Shown here: positions 7,918-16,107 of the stretch, in pieces
Layout: each line of letters starts with the position of its first letter
How positions within the stretch are numbered: position 1 is the first letter of the stretch
Origin: DUPQ01 sp041678685
GTDB lineage: Bacteria > Bacillota > Clostridia > DUPQ01
Direction: 5' to 3'
DNA length: 20,903 bases
Assembly (NCBI GenBank): GCA_041678685.1
Contig: JBAYNV010000023.1
Span: forward strand, 1-20,903
The notes under the pieces: generated by a model
Told to the model about the DNA's origin: nothing
Databases searched by the model: none
Seen by the model: only the letters and a program-made list of their open reading frames with translations
Made by a program: the position numbers and the translations under genes

Positions 7918-7946
7918 AATATACAACTCTATGTATAAATAGTCAA
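7918..7946 (-). promoter_or_regulatory. SigA-type promoter of the amino-acid ABC operon
   Basis: On the minus strand TTGACT (7946-7941) is separated by exactly 17 bases from TATATT (7923-7918), 37 bases ahead of the binding-protein start codon. Confidence 0.8.
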
Positions 7947-8021
7947 TACTTTTTATAAAATATTTCTTGAATATGCTGTTAATTCTTGTTATCAGTCATA
8001 TATCAGTACCTTATTATGTAT

Positions 8022-8059
8022 AATATTCATTTTGAAATGAATATTCACTCCAATATTCA
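8022..8059. promoter_or_regulatory. Candidate operator: perfect inverted repeat plus extra half-site
   Basis: AATATTCATTT (8022-8032) and AAATGAATATT (8035-8045) form perfect 11-base arms around TG. A further AATATTCA (8052-8059) lies where the -35 box of the fucosidase promoter would fall, and TGAATATTCA (8038-8047) is itself a 10-base palindrome. The stem is too AT-rich and has no T tract, so a DNA-binding-protein site is likelier than a terminator. No regulator gene is in the window. Confidence 0.55.
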
Positions 8060-8071
8060 AATCGCAGGTTG

Positions 8072-8080
8072 TGGTATAAT
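8072..8080 (+). promoter_or_regulatory. Extended -10 promoter of the fucosidase gene
   Basis: TG at 8072-8073, one base, then a consensus TATAAT at 8075-8080, 29 bases before the chosen start codon. No good -35 box is seen at the expected place, which is taken up by a copy of the AATATTCA element. That fits a promoter relying on the extended -10 and perhaps on an activator. Confidence 0.72.
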
Positions 8081-8109
8081 CGGGATATCACAAAATTCTG
8101 GAGGTGCTG

Positions 8110-9447
8110 ATGGAATTCAATGAATTTCTTAAACAGGCAGCAAACGTAAAACCTTCAATGAAACAGCTTGTATGGTTCGATACTGAGTTTTATGCTTTCA
8201 TACATTTTACCATCAACACATTTACCGACCGCGAGTGGGGTCTGGGCGATGAAGATGAAAAGATATTCGATCCTAAAAAACTAGACTGCAGGCAATGGGT
8301 AAAAGCCATAAAATCAGCAGGCATGAAAGGGATGATCCTGACTGCCAAGCACCATGACGGATTCTGCTTATGGCCAAGTAAATATACTGAACACTGCATC
8401 AAAAACAGCCCGTATAAGGACGGAAAAGGAGATATAGTTCTGGAAGCCGCGCAAGCCTGTAAGGAAGGCGGTATTAAGTTCGGATTCTATCTTTCCCCGT
8501 GGGACAGGAATTCCAGATATTACGGAACTGACGAATACAACGACTATTTTAAGTCGCAGCTTACTGAACTTCTGACCAATTACGGCAACATATTCCACGT
8601 GTGGTTCGATGGAGCATGTGGCGAAGGGCCTAACGGCAAGAGACAGGTATATGATTATAACGGATACATAGAGACCATTCGCAAGTATCAGCCTGATGCT
8701 ACCATATTCAGTGACTTCGGCCCTGATGTCAGATGGTGCGGTAATGAAGCAGGTTCGCCAAGAGCGGCGGAATGGGCGGTCGTGCCTGCAGAACTCACGG
8801 TACGCGCAGAGAAACAGACCGAAGGCCAGGTCTTAAAAGGTAACATGAGCTACATTTTCAGCAGGGATCAACTTATAGGATCTTTGCCTACTATACTGTA
8901 TTCCAAAGGCTTATGCTTTGCAGGTTCGGAATATGACATGTCCATACGCAAGGGTTGGTTTTATCATGCCGATCAGGCTCCATGGCCTCTTGAAAAGCTC
9001 TTTAACACATATTTAGGCACTGTAGGCGGGAATGCGTGTCTTAACCTGAACATACCTCCAAACAGAGACGGTTTGTTTGACGAAACGGATGTGATAAGGC
9101 TCAGGGAATTAGGTGATCTGATCCGTTCATCATTTCAGAATGATATGATGAAAGACGCAACGGTCACAAAAGCCGATATAGACAGTGACACTCAGGTCGC
9201 TTATGACATCATATTTCCGACAAAGAGGATGGTCAGGTATGTGGTATTGAAGGAAGACATATCAAAGGGACAGAAAGTGGAAAGCTTCCTTGTCATGACC
9301 AGTGAGAATATAATAGCGCCGCGCTATGACGGATCCACGATCGGTCATAAAAAGATATGCGTCATAAACAAGGAAACAGATTTTTTGAGGGTGCATATAA
9401 CGGCAGCAAGAGGCACTGTCGGTCTGTTACCTATCGAAGTATATTAA
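8110..9447 (+). CDS. GH29 alpha-L-fucosidase, cytoplasmic
   Basis: A 445-residue glycoside hydrolase family 29 enzyme that removes alpha-linked L-fucose. The catalytic barrel spans about residues 10-320, followed by a C-terminal beta-sandwich (about 330-445). Motifs include FIHFT near 30-34, the substrate-binding HHDGFCLW (81-88), and the nucleophile D167 in VWFDGACGEG. E213 in RWCGNEAG is a candidate acid/base by analogy with GH29 subfamily B, which prefers alpha-1,3/1,4-fucose of Lewis-type glycans. No signal peptide is present, so it acts on imported fucosylated sugars. ATG at 8110 is chosen because GGAGG ends five bases before it; an in-frame GTG at 8104 overlaps that site. It is a single-gene unit, divergent from the ABC operon and followed by a terminator. 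Confidence 0.92.
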   Translation: MEFNEFLKQAANVKPSMKQLVWFDTEFYAFIHFTINTFTDREWGLGDEDEKIFDPKKLDCRQWVKAIKSAGMKGMILTAKHHDGFCLWPSKYTEHCIKNSPYKDGKGDIVLEAAQACKEGGIKFGFYLSPWDRNSRYYGTDEYNDYFKSQLTELLTNYGNIFHVWFDGACGEGPNGKRQVYDYNGYIETIRKYQPDATIFSDFGPDVRWCGNEAGSPRAAEWAVVPAELTVRAEKQTEGQVLKGNMSYIFSRDQLIGSLPTILYSKGLCFAGSEYDMSIRKGWFYHADQAPWPLEKLFNTYLGTVGGNACLNLNIPPNRDGLFDETDVIRLRELGDLIRSSFQNDMMKDATVTKADIDSDTQVAYDIIFPTKRMVRYVVLKEDISKGQKVESFLVMTSENIIAPRYDGSTIGHKKICVINKETDFLRVHITAARGTVGLLPIEVY

Positions 9448-9478
9448 AGATCATGCCAGATTATCATTACCACATAAA

Positions 9479-9513
9479 ACGGGCGGCATTTAAATTGCCG
9501 TCCGTACTTTTTT
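9479..9513. terminator. Terminator between convergent fucosidase and PBP genes, probably bidirectional
   Basis: Arms ACGGGCGGCA (9479-9488) and TGCCGTCCGT (9496-9505) pair over ten positions with one G:U. On the plus strand a run of six T (9508-9513) follows. On the minus strand the stem is followed by a shorter TTTTAT, so it may also stop transcription from the PBP side. Confidence 0.88.
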
Positions 9514-9540
9514 ATACTTTGATATCAAAACATATTATTC

Positions 9541-12129
9541 TTAAGGGATATCCCCGCTCGGAGCAGGCGTATCATCCGAAGGAACGATCGGTGCCGTTCC
9601 CGTCACGTCAGGTTCGTCCGGCTCCACCGCTCTCTGATGAAGAGTGCATTCCTTATCCAGATCGACCTCATAATATACATCCATAGGCAGTCTTTCGATC
9701 TGCCAGATGGTTTTGCCGTCGACGACCACTTTAAATTCTCCTGCGTGCAGCCTGTAGAATGCTCCGTTAGGCCTTACTATGCATACGATAGGCCATAAGT
9801 AATTATCAGGACAGTAAACACCTGCTATCGACAAGCGGGTGTATTCATCTCTGCCGTTTTCCGTACATACGATCACCTCCTGGTGGACATCGCATGTTTC
9901 GGTAGGTTCCGTGCCTTCGATGAAGTATTCGGTTATAACGGTATTTGATCCTCTTGGGTCGGAAGTACAAAGGTCTCCGGCAAGTTTACCGGAATATATG
10001 CATATTTCCGCTGTTGTTATTCCGGATGCGGGCATTTCGAATGTCGCAGGCTCAAGATCCGCATGCACCAGATTCATTACGGCGTTCCATATCTTGAGAG
10101 CTCTGCCATATTCATTGTTGTCAAGAGATACGGGAGACGATGAATTGTCATATCCGTACCATACGGCGGCAGTGTAATAAGGAGTGAATCCGCAGAACCA
10201 TTTATCAAGGTAATCCGAAGTTGTCCCGGTCTTTCCTGCAACCGATATCGCTCCGTTATTTATAAGTATGGAACCGTATGCAGTACCTGTCGTTCCCCAT
10301 GCATATGTCGTTACCGAAGGTTTTACCACTTCCTCAAGTATATTGGTCATTATCGCAGCTGACTGCTCCGAAAAAACGATGGTATAGGATCCCGACCATC
10401 TCCATATCGTTTCCTGTGAATTGTCCGCGATCCTTGTGATACAGTGCGCATCCGCATGCACTCCTTTATTTGGGAATGTACTGAACGCGCTTGCCATTTC
10501 AAGAGGGCTGACTCCTACGGCAAGACCGCCAATGGCAGTCGACACGGTCGAATCGTCATATATGGTCGCGCTTCTGTTTATTCCCATAGCCTCAAGGTAT
10601 CTGACGGAATTGTCTCTGCCAAGATAATATGTCCAGACCTTTGCGGCGACCACGTTTACAGACGCTTTAATAGCGTTTCTTATCGTAGTCAGGCCTTGAT
10701 AATATGACGAATCATAGTTCGTAGGATATATAAGGTCGGGATTCTTCGGGTCAAGATAACACGGTGCGTCATCAATTACAGTGGCTGCGGTTATAAGGCC
10801 AAGATCCAGAGCAGGCCCGTATACTGCGATCGGCTTGAATGTGGAACCGGGTTGTCTTTGCAGATCAGTCGCTCTGTTATATGTCCTGCTTCCGGTTTTC
10901 TCTCCACTTCCCCCGTACAGACCGGCGATCTCACCTGTTGTCTGATCGATAATGACCATACCAGCCTCCGGAGTCTCTCCGTACCTTATGGCATCAATAT
11001 TTATTATTGCCCCGTTCTCATCATATATAGCAAAGAAGCTGTCGTCTGTAAATACAGTATCAAGCGCACTCTGCACATCGGGATCATATGTCGTATATAT
11101 ATGATATCCGTTGTTATATATCCTGATTTCAGCTTCATCAAGGGTAATATCCAGTTGATCTGATAAGGCGATCGCGGATTGCTCTATAACATAGTCAACA
11201 AAATATGAAGTTACAGAATTGGTCACATATTCCACTTTATCGGCTATAACGATCTCATATGCCATAGCTTCATCGTACTCAGACTGGTCTATGTATCCCA
11301 GTTCAAGCATCTTGTCTAGGACATCCTCTCTCCTGTACATGAGCTTTTCAAAGCCTGCCTCAGTGTATGGATCATATTTCGAGGGTGAATTAGGGATCGC
11401 AGCCAGTACAGCCGCTTCCGCCAGATTTATTTCGCTTATGGATTTACCAAAATACAGTTTTGATGCAGACTGATACCCGTAGCATCCGTTACCCATATTG
11501 ATAAGGTTTGCATACATGGTAATGATCTGCTTTTTGTCATATTTCATTTCAAGTAATATCGCATTGTATATTTCCTGGATCTTTCTTTCGTAAGTCTGTT
11601 CAAATCTGCCGGTTATATTTTTATACACCTGCTGTGTTATCGTGCTTCCGCCCTGAGATATGGCTCCCTTATTCTGGAGCAGCTTTACGACAGATCCGCC
11701 AATTCTGACTATATCAAAACCGAAATGCTTGTAAAAACGCTCGTCTTCTATTGATACTATCGCATGTGCAAGTATATCCGGTATATCTTTTGATGTGACT
11801 TTTTCCCTGTTTATATTATCGCTTCCCGTCAGCGTCGCCAGGACATCTCCGTTCTTATCGTAGATGAACGTGGTCAGATCCGATGTAATTGCCAGATCCT
11901 CATTAGTCAGTATTTTTGATGTCGATATCCATGCGGTCAGGACACCAAGGCCAAGCCCTCCCACAAGAAATACCGCTATGAATATAACCGCCATTATCAA
12001 TTTGAACGCAGCCCAGAAAGTACTGAAAAAAGTAGTTAAAAATGAAGGCGTATATTCTACATACTCCTCTTTGGGGGTATCTTCCGTTTCTCCTTCTAGA
12101 ATGGGATCGATCTGCCTGTCATCCATCAT
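9541..12129 (-). CDS. Class A penicillin-binding protein (PBP1A type)
   Basis: A bifunctional peptidoglycan synthase of 862 residues that polymerises and cross-links glycan strands outside the membrane. After a short acidic cytoplasmic tail comes a transmembrane helix (about 43-68). The GT51 glycosyltransferase domain follows (about 75-255) with E128 in SIEDERFYKHFG, GGSTITQQ (160-167) and E194 in LLEMKYDK. The transpeptidase domain (about 345-660) has STFK with S429, SVN at 490-492 and KTGT at 633-636. The C-terminal tail (about 700-862) carries several cysteines in the pattern common to clostridial PBP1A proteins, then a Pro/Asp-rich end. GAGGA lies upstream of two adjacent ATG codons. It follows the bactofilin gene by 69 bases in the envelope operon. 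Confidence 0.95.
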   Translation of the reverse strand: MMDDRQIDPILEGETEDTPKEEYVEYTPSFLTTFFSTFWAAFKLIMAVIFIAVFLVGGLGLGVLTAWISTSKILTNEDLAITSDLTTFIYDKNGDVLATLTGSDNINREKVTSKDIPDILAHAIVSIEDERFYKHFGFDIVRIGGSVVKLLQNKGAISQGGSTITQQVYKNITGRFEQTYERKIQEIYNAILLEMKYDKKQIITMYANLINMGNGCYGYQSASKLYFGKSISEINLAEAAVLAAIPNSPSKYDPYTEAGFEKLMYRREDVLDKMLELGYIDQSEYDEAMAYEIVIADKVEYVTNSVTSYFVDYVIEQSAIALSDQLDITLDEAEIRIYNNGYHIYTTYDPDVQSALDTVFTDDSFFAIYDENGAIINIDAIRYGETPEAGMVIIDQTTGEIAGLYGGSGEKTGSRTYNRATDLQRQPGSTFKPIAVYGPALDLGLITAATVIDDAPCYLDPKNPDLIYPTNYDSSYYQGLTTIRNAIKASVNVVAAKVWTYYLGRDNSVRYLEAMGINRSATIYDDSTVSTAIGGLAVGVSPLEMASAFSTFPNKGVHADAHCITRIADNSQETIWRWSGSYTIVFSEQSAAIMTNILEEVVKPSVTTYAWGTTGTAYGSILINNGAISVAGKTGTTSDYLDKWFCGFTPYYTAAVWYGYDNSSSPVSLDNNEYGRALKIWNAVMNLVHADLEPATFEMPASGITTAEICIYSGKLAGDLCTSDPRGSNTVITEYFIEGTEPTETCDVHQEVIVCTENGRDEYTRLSIAGVYCPDNYLWPIVCIVRPNGAFYRLHAGEFKVVVDGKTIWQIERLPMDVYYEVDLDKECTLHQRAVEPDEPDVTGTAPIVPSDDTPAPSGDIP

Positions 12130-12198
12130 ATATATATCCTCACAACATAACAGTATTACTAATACCCCGGATTAATGACTGTTAAGTTTCTTCATTTC

Positions 12199-12546
12199 CT
12201 ATTTTGATTCCTTTGCTGTTTTGAGCATAAAGGATTTCCCGGTAAACTGTGCCCCTTCATCGCTGATAAGGCTTATTGCATATGTGTCGCCGATAAAAAC
12301 GGCTGTTGATGAAAATTTTATGTAATTGTCTGCTTTCAGTATTCCTTCTGCCTGTCCGCTTAAGATTATATTCGCTCCCTTGAACTCGCCTTTTGCCACT
12401 GATGTCCTGGTAAATACTATATCACCGTCAGCCAATATGTTTCCTTCTATCTTGCCTTCGATCGTCACCGACCCTTTTGTCTCGATATCGCCCTTAAAAG
12501 TGCACATTGTACCTAACAAAACATCAAGTTTTTTCTCTCTGCTCAT
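12199..12546 (-). CDS. Bactofilin
   Basis: A 115-residue bactofilin (DUF583), a cytoskeletal protein that polymerises as a right-handed beta-helix on the inner face of the membrane. The core, about residues 14-100, has the repeating short beta-strand pattern with FKGDIETKGSVTIEGKIEGNI near 17-37 split by glycines, and a short basic N terminus. The ribosome binding site AAGGAG stands five bases before ATG. It starts 9 bases after the M23 peptidase gene, a pairing seen in many bacteria in which a bactofilin places a membrane-anchored LytM peptidase for local wall remodelling. The start and the family are both secure. Confidence 0.93.
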   Translation of the reverse strand: MSREKKLDVLLGTMCTFKGDIETKGSVTIEGKIEGNILADGDIVFTRTSVAKGEFKGANIILSGQAEGILKADNYIKFSSTAVFIGDTYAISLISDEGAQFTGKSFMLKTAKESK

Positions 12547-12555
12547 ATCTTCTCC

Positions 12556-13518
12556 TTAATCCTCTGTCCCGATAAACAGCTTCGGATCTATCGCGATATC
12601 ATTTACCCTTATTTCAAAGTGAAGATGAGGTCCTGTTGCAGTACCTGTCGCTCCTACATATCCTATAAGCTGTCCCTTTTTCACGGTTTCGCCTGCTTTG
12701 ACAAGTAATTTGGAGCAATGCCCGTATAATGTGGTGATCCTGTCGCTATGTCTGATCCTTACGCAGTATCCGTATCCTGAAGATTCATAATACGCAGATA
12801 TGACCGTTCCTGATGCTGCAGCATAAATATCATCACCTGTCCATCCGCCTATATCAACACCGGTATGATTACGCCATATGCCGAATATTGGATGCATCCT
12901 GCCTCCGAAATCAGAGCTTATATATGTTGCTTCTGTTGGCCAGTATGAAGGTATCGCATCAAGATAGCTGCTAAGTTCATCAGCAGCATCGGTAAAATCA
13001 ACGAGTTCGCTTTCGGTCTCTTTATTAGCTGTAAGCAGTGTCTGCAGTGCATCAGCAATTTCTACGGCATCATCCGCAAATTGCGTGACGGTAGCCGCCG
13101 TGACTGATGCGCTTGCCAGTGTAATAGTCTTCGAATAACTGTCTACAAGAGCTTTGAGCTGTCCTGAAAGGTCCTGTATCTGCAAAGTAAGATCCGCCTG
13201 TGATGTCTCTATTTCCGATATCTCATCCAGCTTCGTATCCAGTAAAGTGGCCTGACTGCCTACATATGCGCTTAAGGCTACCATCTCAGTACTGTAGTCT
13301 TCCATAAGTGCATCAAGCTGTGCATTGACTTCCTTATTCTGGTTTATGAAGTAGATCAGTGAAAAAGACAGGCAGACAATTATCGCCAGCAGAAAATATA
13401 CCACGAGAGAAATTTTCAAAAATGGTGATGTTACTTTCACAACTTTTGAAGATTTACCGCTTCTTGGGATGTAAACTATCATCCCTTCGTTTCCAAGTCC
13501 TGTTCTTCCCTTCCTCAT
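12556..13518 (-). CDS. Membrane-anchored M23 (LytM) peptidoglycan endopeptidase
   Basis: A 320-residue protein with a cytoplasmic basic N terminus, one transmembrane helix (about 33-58), a predicted coiled-coil stalk (about 60-188) and a C-terminal M23 domain (about 195-315). The zinc ligands are intact: H218 and D222 in NHTGVD, and H300 in HLHF, with H267 in YGHCS and H298 as catalytic histidines. It should therefore cut peptide cross-links in the wall rather than only act as an activator. ATG is preceded by AGGGGGA. It is the first gene of the operon with bactofilin and PBP1A. The cytoplasmic tail of about 30 residues could contact the bactofilin (inference). Confidence 0.93.
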   Translation of the reverse strand: MRKGRTGLGNEGMIVYIPRSGKSSKVVKVTSPFLKISLVVYFLLAIIVCLSFSLIYFINQNKEVNAQLDALMEDYSTEMVALSAYVGSQATLLDTKLDEISEIETSQADLTLQIQDLSGQLKALVDSYSKTITLASASVTAATVTQFADDAVEIADALQTLLTANKETESELVDFTDAADELSSYLDAIPSYWPTEATYISSDFGGRMHPIFGIWRNHTGVDIGGWTGDDIYAAASGTVISAYYESSGYGYCVRIRHSDRITTLYGHCSKLLVKAGETVKKGQLIGYVGATGTATGPHLHFEIRVNDIAIDPKLFIGTED

Positions 13519-13538
13519 CAGTCCCCCTTAATGTTTAT

Positions 13539-13567
13539 ATATTACTATTTTAATAACACATTTTCAA
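13539..13567 (-). promoter_or_regulatory. Probable promoter of the M23/bactofilin/PBP operon
   Basis: On the minus strand TTGAAA (13567-13562), a 17-base spacer and TAATAT (13544-13539) precede the start codon by 20 bases. The -10 matches only four of six consensus bases. No terminator is visible between this site and the LRR gene, so read-through from upstream is possible. Confidence 0.45.
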
Positions 13568-13603
13568 CATTATTTTTTCGTCGCACAAATATTGTCAGTG
13601 TTC

Positions 13604-14455
13604 TCAATAATACGTACATGCAGCAGTGTATGAATTGTCTGTACACCAGGTGTCAGCATATGATCCTTCTTTTACATATATATAGTTGAGTTTCGCACAG
13701 CCATAAAATATATCCTCTCCAATATTTGACACACTTTGCGGGATCTTGATGCTTCCCATACCTGAACACTCCCAGAAAGCACCGGCTCTTATGCTTGTCA
13801 GCCCCTCAGGCAATATCATTTCTGTAATGCCTGAACATCCCTTAAATGCATTTGTCCCCACTTCAGTGACAGAATCGGGTATCGTGATTTTTGTAAGCAG
13901 GGCGCATCCGCTGAAACAGTTCTTGCGTATATTCACAACGCTGTCAGGTATCACATACTCGCCACTCTTTTTTGCAGGATAGGAGATTATCTCCGTCATG
14001 TGCCTGTCAAACAGTACGCCGTCAACAGAATAATATGCCATATTCGGAGCTGTCACATCAATAGTTTCCAGTGATGAACACTTGCTGAATACTGACTCGC
14101 CGATACTCATTACAGTTGCAGGGAAAGTGATCTGTTTAAGCTTCATGCAGTTGAAGAATGCGCTCGTGCCTATATTCGTGACACCTTCCGGTATTTTTAT
14201 AGAAGTGATCTCCTCGCAGCCCCAAAAAGCATTTTTACCGATGGAAGTAACGGCTTTCCCGTCTACTTCAGATGGTATAGTCACGTTCTTCTGTTCTCCT
14301 ACATATTTCGTGATCTCTATTTGATCGCCGTTTATTATCGCCATTTCAAAATCCCGTGAGCTTGTTTCTCCTCCGCAGGAAGATAAAAGGACCGCCATTA
14401 ATATAGTGAGAAGCGATAACATCGATATCATAGTATTCTTTTTTATGAAATGCAT
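13604..14455 (-). CDS. BspA-type leucine-rich repeat lipoprotein
   Basis: A 283-residue surface lipoprotein. A basic start (HFIKKN) and hydrophobic stretch end at lipobox LLSSC with C27 as the lipidated residue. From about residue 55 to the end there are seven LRR_5 repeats of about 23 residues with the pattern V-x-x-I-G-x-x-A-F-x-x-C-x-x-L-x-x-I-x-I-P. A longer spacer in the third repeat contains YYSVDGVLFD, as is common in these proteins. Such repeats usually form a rigid surface solenoid for adhesion or protein contact; no catalytic motif is seen. AGGCAGGA lies about 11 bases before ATG, rather far; an internal ATG eight codons later has no ribosome binding site and would lose the positive charges of the signal peptide. 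It has its own promoter. Confidence 0.9.
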   Translation of the reverse strand: MHFIKKNTMISMLSLLTILMAVLLSSCGGETSSRDFEMAIINGDQIEITKYVGEQKNVTIPSEVDGKAVTSIGKNAFWGCEEITSIKIPEGVTNIGTSAFFNCMKLKQITFPATVMSIGESVFSKCSSLETIDVTAPNMAYYSVDGVLFDRHMTEIISYPAKKSGEYVIPDSVVNIRKNCFSGCALLTKITIPDSVTEVGTNAFKGCSGITEMILPEGLTSIRAGAFWECSGMGSIKIPQSVSNIGEDIFYGCAKLNYIYVKEGSYADTWCTDNSYTAACTYY

Positions 14456-14492
14456 TTCTGTTTGATCCTGCCTTTCAAAACATATGTATATA

Positions 14493-14522
14493 TTTATACC
14501 ATAAATGTGTGCGTATTGTCAT
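14493..14522 (-). promoter_or_regulatory. Promoter of the LRR lipoprotein gene
   Basis: On the minus strand ATGACA (14522-14517), an 18-base spacer and TATAAA (14498-14493), with a TG two bases before the -10 forming an extended -10. The start codon lies 37 bases downstream. Confidence 0.62.
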
Positions 14523-14599
14523 CAAATTGTGAACAGACGCATTGTACGGGCATATTTCTTTATTTTGAATAATCAAATAGCGCATTATGCAGAATTAAA

Positions 14600-14628
14600 T
14601 AGACAATTATCATTCTTAATGTTATAAT
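14600..14628 (+). promoter_or_regulatory. Promoter of the LeuA-like operon
   Basis: TAGACA (14600-14605), a 17-base spacer and consensus TATAAT (14623-14628), with an extended-10 TG at 14620-14621. The start codon is 48 bases downstream, and that leader is too short for a T-box or leader-peptide attenuator. Confidence 0.8.
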
Positions 14629-14676
14629 CCCGAATTAATAACATTTTTCAAATAAAACACGTTCAAGAGGATGAAA

Positions 14677-16107
14677 ATGAGAACCATAGTTAGCATCAAA
14701 GATGAAACACTGAAAAACTGCGAAAGCGATAAAAATTTAAATATCAGTTTCAAAGAAAAACTGGAGATCGCCAAACAGCTTGAGCACATAAATGTGGATA
14801 TTATTGAGACGGGAATGCCCGAACAGTCGCAGGGAAATTTCATAGCCGTAAAAACAATTGCCTCTACGCTCAAAAAATCGATATTATGCTGTCCGGTCAA
14901 AGCATCGGTCGAAAGCATCGATAAGGCATGGGATGCGGTAAAAGGTGCGGTACATCCAAGGCTGCACATATCTTTGCCTACGTCCGTCGTAAATATGGAA
15001 TATCAGCTTCACCTAAAGAGAAATCAGGTCCTGTCGCTCACAAAGGATATGATCACATATGCAAAAAGTCTGTGTGAGGATATAGAATTCACTGCAGAAG
15101 ACGCAACAAGAAGCGATTCCGAGTTCCTCATAAATATAGTAAACACAGCTGCAGAGTCAGGCGCTTCGGTTATCGGACTGGAAGATTCAGTAGGCCAGAT
15201 GCTTCCCGAGGAAATATATCTGTTCGTGTCGCATCTCAAGAAGTCCATCCCTGCTCTTAACGAAGTACAGCTTTCTTTCCATGCAAAGAACGATTTTGGC
15301 ATGGCTGTTGCAAACACCGTTTCGGCAATAAAAGCCGGTGCGGATCAGATCTCATGCGCGGTCAATGGGACATCGAACGACGCATCGCTTGAGGATACCG
15401 TAATGGCTTTACAGATGCGCGGAGATACTCTTGACGCATCATGCAATATTTTAACGACAGAAGTCATGAGGGCATCAAAACTCCTTTCTGCAATGACGGA
15501 TATCAAGCATGTAAAAGCTCCTGCAAGATCAACTGAAGTCACTGCAGCAGAAAACACTGACAACACGCTTATAGACAGAGATATAGATATTTATTCATTC
15601 AGAGCCCATATAGAGCAATTGGGATATACGCTTACAGAAAAAGACGTGGAAAAAATATATGATCTTTTCAAAGAGCTTACCGAAAAGAAACAGCAGATAT
15701 ATGACCGCGATGTCGAAGCGCTCATCGGAAGAGAAGCGATCCAGGTACCAAGGGTATATCAGCTTGACAGCTTTGTGATCAACAGCGGGAACAAGATAAC
15801 CTCAACAGCCGTCGTAAGGCTCATGCATAACGAACAGGCACTTGAGAGGGTCGCTACAGGAGACGGGCCCATAGACGCATCATTCCATGTGATAGAGAAG
15901 ATATTGGGAAGAGACATAGAATTATTCGACTACAATCTCAAATCTGTCACGGAAGGTAAAGATGCGCTTGGTGCAGCTTTGGTAAAACTGAGATTTAACG
16001 GAAATATATATACCGGACGTGGTCTTTCCACCGATATAATCGAATCAAGCATCCTGGCGTACATCAATGCCGTCAATAAAATGCTCTTTGAGGAAGGCAT
16101 ACAATGA
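14677..16107 (+). CDS. LeuA-like protein with degenerate catalytic site and intact regulatory domain
   Basis: A 476-residue relative of 2-isopropylmalate synthase. The barrel aligns without gaps at its start, but the family's DTTLRDGEQ is DETLKNCES (residues 9-17), so the catalytic Arg and metal-binding Asp are K13 and N14. The HxHND metal motif is HAKND (202-206), keeping one of two His. The NGxGERxGN loop is reduced to NGTSNDA, and the HxSGIHxDG segment that supplies a catalytic His is missing from about 280-320. The C-terminal LeuA dimer/allosteric domain (about 355-472) is well kept, with GDGPIDASF and the pattern GRGLSTDIIESSILAY. Start ATG 14677 has AAGAGG at normal spacing; an in-frame ATG at 14671 abuts it. 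The end overlaps the next gene by ATGA. It is probably not an isopropylmalate synthase, and perhaps a leucine-sensing pseudoenzyme or an enzyme of altered chemistry. Confidence 0.85.
   Translation: MRTIVSIKDETLKNCESDKNLNISFKEKLEIAKQLEHINVDIIETGMPEQSQGNFIAVKTIASTLKKSILCCPVKASVESIDKAWDAVKGAVHPRLHISLPTSVVNMEYQLHLKRNQVLSLTKDMITYAKSLCEDIEFTAEDATRSDSEFLINIVNTAAESGASVIGLEDSVGQMLPEEIYLFVSHLKKSIPALNEVQLSFHAKNDFGMAVANTVSAIKAGADQISCAVNGTSNDASLEDTVMALQMRGDTLDASCNILTTEVMRASKLLSAMTDIKHVKAPARSTEVTAAENTDNTLIDRDIDIYSFRAHIEQLGYTLTEKDVEKIYDLFKELTEKKQQIYDRDVEALIGREAIQVPRVYQLDSFVINSGNKITSTAVVRLMHNEQALERVATGDGPIDASFHVIEKILGRDIELFDYNLKSVTEGKDALGAALVKLRFNGNIYTGRGLSTDIIESSILAYINAVNKMLFEEGIQ

Noticed and set aside
8022..8059. 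ArgR box or CodY box upstream of the ABC/fucosidase genes
   Set aside because: TGAAT and ATTCA half-sites are present but not at the four-base spacing of ARG boxes, and the CodY consensus with central TCWGA is not matched.
12130..12198. Terminator or promoter between bactofilin and PBP
   Set aside because: An inverted repeat (AACAGT and ACTGTT arms with a bulge) exists but has a long loop and no T tract. A TTAACA/TAGTAA promoter pair is too weak to call.
14677..16107. Functional leuA, or a pseudogene of leuA
   Set aside because: Catalytic motifs are substituted, so normal IPMS activity is unlikely. The reading frame, start signal, overlap with the next gene and conserved C-terminal domain speak against simple decay.
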